DNA from: Xanthomonas codiaei
Lineage (GTDB): Bacteria > Pseudomonadota > Gammaproteobacteria > Xanthomonadales > Xanthomonadaceae
DNA length: 64,000 nucleotides
Direction: 5' to 3'
Assembly: GCF_002939785.1 (NCBI RefSeq)
Contig: NZ_MDEC01000012.1
Coordinates: forward strand, 63,294-127,293
Positions 39,586 through 48,901 of the stretch are shown here, in pieces. Within the stretch, counting starts at the first letter, position 1. Each line of letters begins with the position of its first letter. A model generated the notes under the pieces. That model was given only the letters and a program-made list of their open reading frames with translations, ran no database searches and was not told where the DNA came from. The position numbers were made by a program, and so were the translations under genes.

Positions 39586-40827
39586 ATGTCGCCGAAGAAA
39601 ACCTCGTTTCCCAAGCAGGACATCCGCGTGCTGTTGCTGGAAGGCATCAGCCCGACCGCGGTGGATGTGTTCCGCGCCGCCGGTTATTCGCAGATCGAAT
39701 TGCATGCCAAGTCGTTGCCGGAAGACGAGTTGATCGCCCGCATCGCCGACGCGCACATCGTCGGCATCCGCTCGCGCACGCAGCTGAGCGCGCAGGTGCT
39801 GGCGCACGCCAAGCGCCTGATCGCGGTGGGCTGCTTCTGCATCGGCACCAACCAAGTGGACCTGGACGCGGCCGAGCTGGCCGGCATTCCGGTGTTCAAC
39901 GCGCCCTACTCCAATACCCGCAGCGTGGCCGAACTGGTCATCGCCGAAGCGATCCTGTTGCTGCGCGGCATCCCGCAGAAGAATGCCGAGTGCCATCGCG
40001 GCGGCTGGTCGAAATCGGCCGCCGGCAGCCACGAAACGCGCGGCAAGGTGCTGGGCATCGTCGGCTACGGGCATATCGGTACCCAGGTCGGCGTGCTGGC
40101 CGAAGCGTTAGGGATGCAGGTGATCTTCCACGATATCGAGACCAAGCTGTCGCTGGGCAATGCACGCGCTGCCATCGACCTGGACGACCTGCTGGCGCGC
40201 TCGGACGTGGTCACCTTGCACGTGCCGGAAACCCCGTCCACCAAGGACATGATCGGCGCGGCCGAAATCGCCCGCATGAAGCCCGGCGCGCACCTGATCA
40301 ACGCCTCGCGCGGCACCGTCATCGACATCGACGCGCTGGATGCGGCGCTCACCTCCGGCCAGATCGGCGGCGCGGCGGTGGACGTGTTCCCGATCGAGCC
40401 CAAGGGCAATGGCGATGCGTTCGAATCGAAGTTGACCGCGCACGACAACGTGATCCTGACCCCACACGTGGGCGGCAGCACGCTGGAAGCGCAGGACAAT
40501 ATCGGGATTGAAGTCGCCGCCAAGCTGGTGCGCTACAGCGACAACGGCAGCACCCTGTCGGCGGTGAATTTCCCGGAAGTGACGCTTCCCGAGCATGCCG
40601 ATAGCCTGCGCCTGCTGCACATCCACCGCAACGTGCCGGGTGTGCTGTCCAGGATCAACGAACTGTTCTCGCGCCACAACGTCAACATCGACGGCCAGTT
40701 CCTGCGTACCGATCCCAAGGTCGGCTACGTGGTGATCGACGTCAGCGCCAGCGAGGCGCAGGCCGCCGCGTTGAAGGACGGGCTGGCGTTGATCGAAGGG
40801 ACCTTGCGGACGCGGGTTTTGTATTGA
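39586..40827 (+). CDS. serA: D-3-phosphoglycerate dehydrogenase
   Basis: SerA catalyses the first step of serine biosynthesis. The start ATG 39586 (MSPKKTSFPK) gives 413 residues, the usual length for the enterobacterial type. Substrate-binding residues are in GCFCIGTNQVDL and the NAD-binding motif is VLGIVGYGHIGTQVG. The catalytic Arg, Glu and His are in NASRGTVID, DVFPIEP and TPHVGGSTLEAQ. A C-terminal ACT domain (about 337-413, LHIHRNVPGVLSRIN) is the serine feedback site. Confidence 0.97.
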   Translation: MSPKKTSFPKQDIRVLLLEGISPTAVDVFRAAGYSQIELHAKSLPEDELIARIADAHIVGIRSRTQLSAQVLAHAKRLIAVGCFCIGTNQVDLDAAELAGIPVFNAPYSNTRSVAELVIAEAILLLRGIPQKNAECHRGGWSKSAAGSHETRGKVLGIVGYGHIGTQVGVLAEALGMQVIFHDIETKLSLGNARAAIDLDDLLARSDVVTLHVPETPSTKDMIGAAEIARMKPGAHLINASRGTVIDIDALDAALTSGQIGGAAVDVFPIEPKGNGDAFESKLTAHDNVILTPHVGGSTLEAQDNIGIEVAAKLVRYSDNGSTLSAVNFPEVTLPEHADSLRLLHIHRNVPGVLSRINELFSRHNVNIDGQFLRTDPKVGYVVIDVSASEAQAAALKDGLALIEGTLRTRVLY

Positions 40828-40845
40828 GCTGTTGGTGCAAGAGCG

Positions 40846-41062
40846 CCCTCATCCGGCGCTTTGCGCCACCTTCTCCCGCACGCGGGAGAAGATAGAGAAG
40901 GTCGTCCGGTGCTCAGGTGCGGCAGAGTGGTGCACGATCACCCTCATCCGGCGCGTTGCGCCACCTTCTCCCGCAAGCGGGAGAAGATAGAGCAGGTCGT
41001 CCGGTGCTCAGGTGCTCCCTTCTCCCGCTTGCGGGAGAAGGTGCCCGCAGGGCGGATGAGGG
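40846..41062. repeat. REP-like cluster: two direct units and one inverted half unit
   Basis: Units at 40846-40920 and 40941-41015 share CCCTCATCCGGCGC, a CTTCTCCCGC/GCGGGAGAAG hairpin and GTCGTCCGGTGCTCAGGTGC. A third half unit in opposite sense (41018-41062) has CTTCTCCCGCTTGCGGGAGAAG and ends GGCGGATGAGGG. This fits the REP elements of Xanthomonas and may terminate the facing serA and Nudix transcripts. Confidence 0.9.
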
Positions 41063-41081
41063 CGCACTCCCCCAGCCCCCA

Positions 41082-41630
41082 TCACACGCTTCGAGCCACC
41101 CACTTCTCGGCCATGCGCCGTAGCGACGGATCCAGCTGCGGCTCGGCAAGCAGCTCGGCAATCGGGCGCCAGGCCAGGGCCAGCGATTCCTCGCTGACTT
41201 CGAAGTCTTCGTCCGCGCCAGCCACCACCACGTAGCGCGCATCGTAGTGCCAGTGGCCTGCCACCTCGCCGCGGGCCGGGATCCAGTGACGGTCCAGATC
41301 GAATAGATCCGCATCCGCCAGCCTCAGACCGGGCAAACCGGATTCTTCTTCCGCTTCGCGCAGCGCGACCTGGGCCAGGTCGCGGTCGCCATCGGCGTGC
41401 CCGCCCAGTTGCAGCCAGCGCTGCAGCTTGCGGTGATGGGTCAACAGGGTGCGACTGCCATCGGCGCTGACCACCCAGGCCGAGCCGGTGAAATGACCTT
41501 CGACACGCTCGCGCACGAATGGATCTGTGGCATCGTCCAGCAACTGTGCGAACTGCTCGGCCACCACGGCCTCGTCCGGCCAGCGCGTGCGGTAGGCAGC
41601 CAGTTGCTGCCGCAGGGTTGCATCCACCAT
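41082..41630 (-). CDS. Nudix hydrolase
   Basis: This is a 182-residue Nudix protein. I used ATG 41630 (MVDATLRQQL). The Nudix box is GGHADGDRDLAQVALREAEEESGL (residues about 75-98), fitting GX5EX7REUXEEXGU except that the first Glu is replaced (D at that place). The substrate cannot be told. The pairing of an N-terminal helical part with TGSAWVVSADGSRTLLTHH resembles NUDIX proteins that process NDP-sugars or oxidised nucleotides. Confidence 0.85.
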   Translation of the reverse strand: MVDATLRQQLAAYRTRWPDEAVVAEQFAQLLDDATDPFVRERVEGHFTGSAWVVSADGSRTLLTHHRKLQRWLQLGGHADGDRDLAQVALREAEEESGLPGLRLADADLFDLDRHWIPARGEVAGHWHYDARYVVVAGADEDFEVSEESLALAWRPIAELLAEPQLDPSLRRMAEKWVARSV

Positions 41631-41806
41631 CTGTCGTTCTCGGTTGCGCGTGGGCCAGGCACCATTATCGCCATTCATGCTGCGTACGCGCTTGTCGTGA
41701 GCGTGTAGCTTTGGCAAGGTAGGCCGCTTGCCTGTCCGCTCGGGACGCGGCGCACACCTTCGCCCGGGCGCCAGCGCCTTGGCTTTGCCACTTGGGGATG
41801 TACCGA

Positions 41807-43279
41807 ATGCTGAAGTCTCTGTTGAGGGTCAAACCGATCGAGCCCGCTGGACACGTCGATGCGGGCGAGCCGGTCGAAGGCAGCCTGCAGGGCGAAGCCA
41901 CGCTGCAACGGACCCTCACCGCCAAGCACCTGATCATGCTCGGCATCGGCGCGGTGATCGGCGCCGGCATCTTCGTGCTGACCGGCCAGGCCGCGGCCAA
42001 CCATGCCGGCCCGGCGGTGATGCTGTCCTTCGTCTTTGCCGGCATCGCCTGTGCCTTCGCCGGCCTGTGCTACGCCGAATTCGCCGCGATGATGCCGGTC
42101 TCCGGCAGCGCCTACTCGTATTCATACGCCACGCTGGGCGAAGGCATTGCCTGGTTCATCGGCTGGTGCCTGGTGCTGGAATATCTGTTCGCCGGCTCCA
42201 GCGTCGCGGTGGGCTGGTCGGCCTACCTGATCAGTTTCCTGACCGGCACGCTGGGGCTGCCGTTTCCGGCAGAGCTGGCTGGCGCGCCATTGACCTGGGA
42301 CGGGCACGGCTTCGTCAGCTCCGGCAACATCATCAACCTGCCAGCGGTACTGATCGTCGCTGCAGTGAGCATGCTGTGCTACGTAGGCGTCACCCAGTCG
42401 GCGTTCGCCAATGCGATCGTGGTGGCGATCAAGGTGGTGGTGATCTGCCTGTTCGTCGGCTTCGGCATCGCCTATATCGACCCGGCGAACTGGCACCCCT
42501 TCATCCCGGAAAACACTGGCCCTGGCCAGTTCGGCTGGGACGGGGTGTTCCGCGCGGCGTCCATCGTGTTCTTCTCCTATATCGGTTTCGACGCGGTCTC
42601 GACCTCGGCCGGCGAAACCAAGGATCCGCAGAAGAACATGCCGATCGGCATCCTGGTGTCGCTGGCGATCTGCACGGTGATCTACATCATCGTCTGTGCG
42701 GTGCTGACCGGGCTGCTGCCCTACACCCAGCTCGGCACCGCCAAGCCGGTGGCCACCGCGCTGGAAGCGCACCCGCAGCTGACCTGGCTCAAGACCGCGG
42801 TGGAGATCGGCGCGATCGCCGGCCTGTCCTCGGTGGTGCTGGTGATGCTGATGGCGCAACCGCGCATCTTCTACACCATGGCCAAGGACGGGTTGATGCC
42901 CAGGCTGTTCGGCAAGGTGCACCCGAAATTCCACACGCCCTACGTCGGCACCCTGTTCGTCGGCGTGGTTGCCGCGCTGCTGGCCGGCATGATCCCGTTG
43001 AACGTGCTGGGCGAACTGGTCTCGATGGGCACCCTGCTCGCCTTTGCCACCGTCTGCGCCGGCGTCCTGGTGCTGCGCTTCACCAAGCCCGAGCTGCCGC
43101 GCCCGTTCCGGGTGCCGTTGGCCATGGTGATCTGCCCATTGGGCGCACTGGCCTGCCTGTTCCTGTTCTTCCAGGCCTTCCAGGAGCACTGGAAGGTATT
43201 CGTCGGCTGGACCGTCATCGGCCTGTGCATCTATTTCGGTTACGGCATCCACCATAGCCGGCTGGCACGCAAGGCTTGA
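41807..43279 (+). CDS. amino acid permease (APC superfamily, cationic transporter type)
   Basis: This 490-residue integral membrane protein starts at ATG 41807 (MLKSLLRVKP), with GGGGA 8 bases before it. Twelve or more hydrophobic helices are visible. The first has the APC signature GIGAVIGAGIFVLTGQAA, and SYIGFDAVSTSAGETKDPQ is in the sixth region. The C-terminus carries a YFGYG motif. The closest type is the bacterial CAT (cationic amino acid) branch; the substrate is uncertain. It is paralogous to the next gene. Confidence 0.9.
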   Translation: MLKSLLRVKPIEPAGHVDAGEPVEGSLQGEATLQRTLTAKHLIMLGIGAVIGAGIFVLTGQAAANHAGPAVMLSFVFAGIACAFAGLCYAEFAAMMPVSGSAYSYSYATLGEGIAWFIGWCLVLEYLFAGSSVAVGWSAYLISFLTGTLGLPFPAELAGAPLTWDGHGFVSSGNIINLPAVLIVAAVSMLCYVGVTQSAFANAIVVAIKVVVICLFVGFGIAYIDPANWHPFIPENTGPGQFGWDGVFRAASIVFFSYIGFDAVSTSAGETKDPQKNMPIGILVSLAICTVIYIIVCAVLTGLLPYTQLGTAKPVATALEAHPQLTWLKTAVEIGAIAGLSSVVLVMLMAQPRIFYTMAKDGLMPRLFGKVHPKFHTPYVGTLFVGVVAALLAGMIPLNVLGELVSMGTLLAFATVCAGVLVLRFTKPELPRPFRVPLAMVICPLGALACLFLFFQAFQEHWKVFVGWTVIGLCIYFGYGIHHSRLARKA

Positions 43280-43280
43280 C

Positions 43281-43358
43281 CGCGAGTCCTCGGCAACAGC
43301 CCGCACCTCCGCGTGCGGGAATTTGACACCGCGAGTCCCTCGCAACAGCCCGCACATC
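43281..43358. repeat. duplicated leader sequence between the two permease genes
   Basis: CGCGAGTCCTCGGCAACAG (43281 on) recurs almost unchanged as CGCGAGTCCCTCGCAACAG (43330 on), with CCCGCAC after both. Copy one continues into a hairpin CCCGCAC-CTCCGC-GTGCGGG (43300-43319) followed by AATTT, a possible terminator. Confidence 0.75.
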
Positions 43359-43407
43359 TCGAACCCGCCCGCACCGCCATGTGCAGGGAGTCAACAGGAA
43401 CCGCTGC

Positions 43408-44838
43408 ATGTTCAAGCAACTCTGGGCCACCAAACACCCGCAGGCCAGCCATGAGGCGGCCGACGGTCTCGGCCTGCAACGCGCGCTCGGTCCCTGGGGG
43501 CTGACCGCCCTGGGCATCGGCGCGGTGATCGGCGGCGGCATCTTCGTCATCACCGGCCAGGCCGCGGCCGATCACGCGGGCCCGGCGATCATGCTGTCGT
43601 TCGTGCTGGCCGCGGTGTGCTGCGCGTTCTGCGCGATGGCCTACGCCGAATTCGCGGCGATGGTGCCGGTGTCCGGCAGCGCCTACACCTATACCTACGC
43701 CACCTTCGGCGAACTGGCGGCCTGGTTCATCGGCTGGATGCTGGTGCTGGAATACGGCGTCTCGGCCTCGGCGGTGGCGGTCAGCTGGACCGGCTATTTC
43801 CTGAGCCTGCTGGAACACTTCGACATCCATCTGCCCGCCGCCCTGGTCAGCGCCCCGTTGGACGCCAAGCTGCAACCCACCGGCGCGATCGCCAACCTGC
43901 CGGCCGCCGGCATCGTGCTGTTGCTGACCTGGCTGTGCTACGTGGGCATCCGCAAGTCCTCGGCAATGAACATGGCGATGGTGATCCTCAAGACGGGACT
44001 GATCATCCTGGTGATCGCGGCCGGCTGGAAATACATGGATACCGCCAACTGGCACCCCTTCATCCCGGCCAACGAAGGTCCGGGCAAGTACGGCATGGAA
44101 GGCGTGCTGCGCGGTGCGGCGATGGTGTTCTTCGCCTATATCGGTTTCGAGGCGGTCTCGGTGGCGGCACAGGAATCGCACCGCCCGCAGCGCGACCTGC
44201 CGATCGGCATGATGCTGTCGCTGGTGGTCTGCACCGTGCTGTACATCGCCATGGCCGCGGTGATGACCGGCCTGGTGCCCTACACCCTGCTGGGCACCGA
44301 CGAGCCGGTGGTGACCGCCGTGGCCGCGCACCCGCAGCTGGCATGGCTGCGCGTGGTGGTGGAAGTGGGCGCGCTGATCGGGCTGTCATCGGTGGTGCTG
44401 GTGATGATCATCGGCCAGCCGCGCATCTTCATGATCATTGCCCGCGATGGCTTGCTGCCCGCGATCTTCACCCGCATCCATCCCAAGTACCGCACGCCGC
44501 ATATCAATACCGTCATCACCGGCGTCGGCATCGCGTTGCTGGCGGCGTTGTTCCCGCTGGACGTGCTGGGCGAGTTGACTTCGATGGGCACGCTGATCGC
44601 CTTCGCCGCCGTCTGCGCCGGCGTGCTGATCCTGCGCCACACCCATCCGGAACTGCCGCGCCCGTTCCGCATTCCGTTCGCCTGGCCGATCTGCATCGCC
44701 GGGGTGTTGAGCTGCCTGGCGCTGCTGTCGGCGATGACCCTGCACAATTGGATGCTGATGGGGCTGTGGACGCTGGTCGGGTTGGCGATCTATTTCGGCT
44801 ATGGCTACCGCCACAGCCGCCTGCGCGACGGTCGCTGA
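43408..44838 (+). CDS. amino acid permease, tandem paralogue
   Basis: This is a 476-residue APC permease starting at ATG 43408 (MFKQLWATKH), with AGGAA upstream. It repeats the features of the previous gene: GIGAVIGGGIFVITGQAA, FAYIGFEAVSVAAQESHRPQ, ELTSMGTLIAFAAVCAGVL and YFGYGYRHSR at the C-terminus. The close alignment over the full length and the tandem position suggest a gene duplication with later divergence of the extramembrane regions. Confidence 0.9.
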   Translation: MFKQLWATKHPQASHEAADGLGLQRALGPWGLTALGIGAVIGGGIFVITGQAAADHAGPAIMLSFVLAAVCCAFCAMAYAEFAAMVPVSGSAYTYTYATFGELAAWFIGWMLVLEYGVSASAVAVSWTGYFLSLLEHFDIHLPAALVSAPLDAKLQPTGAIANLPAAGIVLLLTWLCYVGIRKSSAMNMAMVILKTGLIILVIAAGWKYMDTANWHPFIPANEGPGKYGMEGVLRGAAMVFFAYIGFEAVSVAAQESHRPQRDLPIGMMLSLVVCTVLYIAMAAVMTGLVPYTLLGTDEPVVTAVAAHPQLAWLRVVVEVGALIGLSSVVLVMIIGQPRIFMIIARDGLLPAIFTRIHPKYRTPHINTVITGVGIALLAALFPLDVLGELTSMGTLIAFAAVCAGVLILRHTHPELPRPFRIPFAWPICIAGVLSCLALLSAMTLHNWMLMGLWTLVGLAIYFGYGYRHSRLRDGR

Positions 44839-45449
44839 GCAAACGCGCGAGCCATCAGTGGCTGACACGAACACTGCGCGTCGATGTACGAAGTGCAGAT
44901 AGTCCGGGTGCTGGTTGCAAAGCGGTCGGGCGCGCGGATCTGCCGCCTGGCTTGAGGGTGACGATCTGTCGCTTGAATGCAGACCCCTTGCCCGCTCACT
45001 GTCGCCGGACACGCCGCGGGTCCGTCCCTTCAGGTTTTTATGCGGCATCCATGCCGAACAAGGTCCCGCGACGGTGGGCAGGCAAGGACCGGTCGAGATG
45101 GTCGATGCGCATCGTTGGGCGCGTTGCGTGATGCATGTTGTCAGATGCTGGCACGCCGGTTCGACGCCCGACACATGTGCGACAGGCGGCTTTCCATGCC
45201 GCCACCGAGCCCCCATGGACGGGTTAACGGCGTGTCCCGCAAGTGGTGAGGGCGCCGCGCGCTCGACGGACCCGGCATTTGAGCCGGGCTTCCGATTGCA
45301 TCCAGCCAGAGACGGCTGACCAAACCACTGCGCTCACTACCAGACGCGGCTCGCCACATTCTGTCAGCCACTCGTGATCCGAGCGTGGCAGGAACCCACC
45401 CTGCTGCGCTGCACCTGACCGTGATCCGGTGGGGCAGTAGAATAGGTCC
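44839..45449. repeat. spacer with repeat units related to those at 15 kb
   Basis: No gene is seen. 44978-45110 aligns to 15115-15250 (TGCAGxxCCCTTGCCCGCxCAC, GGCATCCATGCCG, GGTCCCGCGACGGTG, GTCGAGATGGTCG). 45185-45265 aligns to 15023-15100 (ATGCCGCCACCGAGCC, CGGCGTGTCCCGC). The final 130 bases are the leader of mtnB and hold two inverted repeats, CCACTCG/CGAGCGTGG and CTGCACC/GGTGGGGCAG, of unknown role. Confidence 0.7.
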
Positions 45450-46103
45450 ATGAATGCGACCACTGCCCCCCTGCCCTATAGCGCCGCCCGTCTGCACGAG
45501 CTGGCGCAGTTGCTGATCGGCAATATCCGCGAGCTGGCCCAGGCCGGCTGGACGCCGGCCACCAGCAGCAATTTTTCCCATCGCCTGGACGAACAGCACG
45601 CTGCGATCACCGTCTCCGGACGCGACAAGGGCCGGCTGGTCGAAGAAGACATCATGGTGGTGGATTTCGATGGCCAGGCCGTCGGTCGCCCGCTGCGCCC
45701 GTCTGCGGAAACCCTGCTGCACACCCAGCTGTATCGCCGGTTTCCGGAGATCGGCTGCGTGCTGCATACCCACTCGCCGGTGCAGACGATCGCGTCCCGC
45801 CTGTATGCAGGCAGCGGCGTGATCCGCCTGGAAGGCTACGAATTGCTCAAGGCCTTCGACGGCAATACCACCCACGACACCGCGGTGGACGTGCCGGTGT
45901 TCGCCAACACCCAGGACATGCAGGTACTCGCAACGCAGGTCGACGCCCTGCTGGACAAACGCAGCATGTGGGGGTATCTCATCGAAGGACACGGCCTGTA
46001 TGCCTGGGGCCGCAACATGGCCGAGGCACGCCGCCATCTGGAGGCATTCGAATTCCTGCTGCACTGCGAACTCGAACTGCTGAAATTGCGCGGCCCGCGC
46101 TGA
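45450..46103 (+). CDS. mtnB: methylthioribulose-1-phosphate dehydratase
   Basis: MtnB is the dehydratase of the methionine salvage pathway. It has 217 residues, ATG 45450, with the aldolase class II fold. Zinc ligands are in LHTHS (two His) and the third His in [10 protein letters not shown]; the catalytic Glu is in EGYELLKAF. The gene is followed by mtnD and mtnC, so the operon converts methylthioribulose-1-P to the 2-keto-4-methylthiobutyrate precursor. Confidence 0.95.
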   Translation: MNATTAPLPYSAARLHELAQLLIGNIRELAQAGWTPATSSNFSHRLDEQHAAITVSGRDKGRLVEEDIMVVDFDGQAVGRPLRPSAETLLHTQLYRRFPEIGCVLHTHSPVQTIASRLYAGSGVIRLEGYELLKAFDGNTTHDTAVDVPVFANTQDMQVLATQVDALLDKRSMWGYLIEGHGLYAWGRNMAEARRHLEAFEFLLHCELELLKLRGPR

Positions 46104-47405
<1,302 letters not shown>

Positions 47406-47414
47406 GCCAGCGCA

Positions 47415-48584
47415 GTGAGTGAAGGCATCCGGTTGCCGCACAGCGGCCGGGTGTTCTTCCAGGCGCAGCATGTCGGTACCGCTGGTACGCGTCTTCGAGA
47501 GGCCTCGGCGTTGTTCTCATCGCTTTTCCCCTGGTTGCCCGCAGCGGCCGCGATCCGGCGGGCGCCGGCATTGCTGGCCATGGTCGTTCTGCTGGGTGGT
47601 TGCCATCCCGATGCCGGTGCAGCCTTGCCGACACCGGCCGCGCAACAAACCGCAGAACCCGACCCGGTCGATCAGGCCGCGCTGGCCAAGGCACTGTCCG
47701 CGCTACAACCGCAGCGCCCCGGCGTGACCGACCTGTACGTGGTCGGCTTTGCCGGCGATGCCAGCGACGATGTATTCCGCAACGAAACGCTCTACCTCAA
47801 GCAGTTGTTCGAGCAGCGCTTCGACGCCCGCGGGCGGGTGGTCGCCCTGGTCAACAACCCCGACAACCTGGGCGAACAGCCGTACGCACCGCTGGCGACC
47901 TACGACAATCTCTACGACACGCTCGCGGCGGTCGGCAAGCGCATGGATCGCAAGGAAGACGCGCTGCTGCTGTTCGTCACCACCCACGGCACCGAAGACC
48001 ACACCCTGTATGTGCAGGTGGACGGGAACGAAGAAGACTTCATCAGCCCGCAGGATCTGCGCACCGCCTTGGACGATGCCGGGATCGACCACCGCATCAT
48101 CGTGCTGTCGGCCTGCTATTCCGGCGGCTTCATCCCTGCGTTGCGCTCGCCGGACACGCTGATCCTGACCGCGGCGCGCGCCGACCGCCCCTCGTTCGGC
48201 TGCGGCAACACCTCCAACGCCACCTATTTCGGCCAGGCCTGGCTGATCGATGCGATGAACCAGAGCGACGATTCGCTGGCGGCCTTCACCATGGCCAAGG
48301 CCGCGATCACCGCGCGCGAAAAGCAGGACGGTGAACTACCCTCGTTGCCGCAGCAGTCGCTCGGCAAGCGCATCGCGCCAGTGCTGGCCCGCTGGCGGGC
48401 GGGGCTTACGCCGGGACCTGCGGTTGCCTACCCCTATCCGCCGGTAGCGCCTGCGGTCGATGCGGGGGCGGATCTGGACGACAGCGGCGACCCTGCGCCC
48501 GCTCCCGAGCGCGCAAACGACCGGTCACCTGCGCCGAAGACGGCAGCGCCCGGCACCCGCTCGCCTGCTACGCCTACGCCGTAA
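47415..48584 (+). CDS. C13-type cysteine peptidase lipoprotein
   Basis: This protein of up to 389 residues starts at GTG 47415; an ATG near 47580 would leave a clean short lipoprotein signal VVLLGGC. The catalytic domain shows the caspase-like legumain fold: His in LLLFVTTHGTEDH, Cys in IIVLSACYSGGF. The C-terminal 50 residues are Pro/Ala-rich, possibly reaching through murein. It follows mtnC after 9 bases and seems to be in the same operon. A link to methionine salvage is not obvious, so it may be a passenger. Confidence 0.85.
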   Translation: MSEGIRLPHSGRVFFQAQHVGTAGTRLREASALFSSLFPWLPAAAAIRRAPALLAMVVLLGGCHPDAGAALPTPAAQQTAEPDPVDQAALAKALSALQPQRPGVTDLYVVGFAGDASDDVFRNETLYLKQLFEQRFDARGRVVALVNNPDNLGEQPYAPLATYDNLYDTLAAVGKRMDRKEDALLLFVTTHGTEDHTLYVQVDGNEEDFISPQDLRTALDDAGIDHRIIVLSACYSGGFIPALRSPDTLILTAARADRPSFGCGNTSNATYFGQAWLIDAMNQSDDSLAAFTMAKAAITAREKQDGELPSLPQQSLGKRIAPVLARWRAGLTPGPAVAYPYPPVAPAVDAGADLDDSGDPAPAPERANDRSPAPKTAAPGTRSPATPTP

Positions 48585-48587
48585 CAG

Positions 48588-48606
48588 GCTGAGACTAATT
48601 CTCATT
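48588..48606 (+). promoter_or_regulatory. sequence resembling a Fur box
   Basis: GCTGAGACTAATTCTCATT matches the 19-bp Fur consensus at 15 of 18 informative positions, with TGAGA and TCTCA as inverted arms. It lies 4 bases after the C13 peptidase gene and does not face an annotated gene on the + strand. Confidence 0.45.
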
Positions 48607-48711
48607 TCGTCAGCGCTTGCGCGGCCTCGCTACACTCGCCCAGCCAGCCAGCGTCACGCCAGCCAGCACCGATCCTGCCAGCGCGCCATCGCCTGCCAGC
48701 CCGGATCCTCA

Positions 48712-48736
48712 AAACGCCTCCTTCGTGGAGGCGTTT
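48712..48736. terminator. strong stem-loop terminator, probably bidirectional
   Basis: AAACGCCTCC and GGAGGCGTTT form a 10-bp perfect stem with a TTCGT loop, followed by GTGTTT on the + strand. On the minus strand the stem is followed by TGAGG. It may end the mtn/C13 transcript and that of the facing phosphoesterase gene. Confidence 0.7.
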
Positions 48737-48901
48737 GTGTTTCGGGCATCACCCGATGCTGTCCGCTCCGTTCAGAGCAGGCACAAGGACTGCTCAGCCG
48801 CCAGGCAGCGCGGCCGGTGCACCGAATCGGCATGGACCACCCGGACAGCGCGGCCTCCATACCCGTGGCGACGACTGCTCGCTACCTTGCGTTCGCCACG
48901 C

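Noticed and set aside
45250-45449. SAM or SAH riboswitch before mtnB
   Set aside because: The hairpins do not match the consensus cores I know; only a covariance search could decide.
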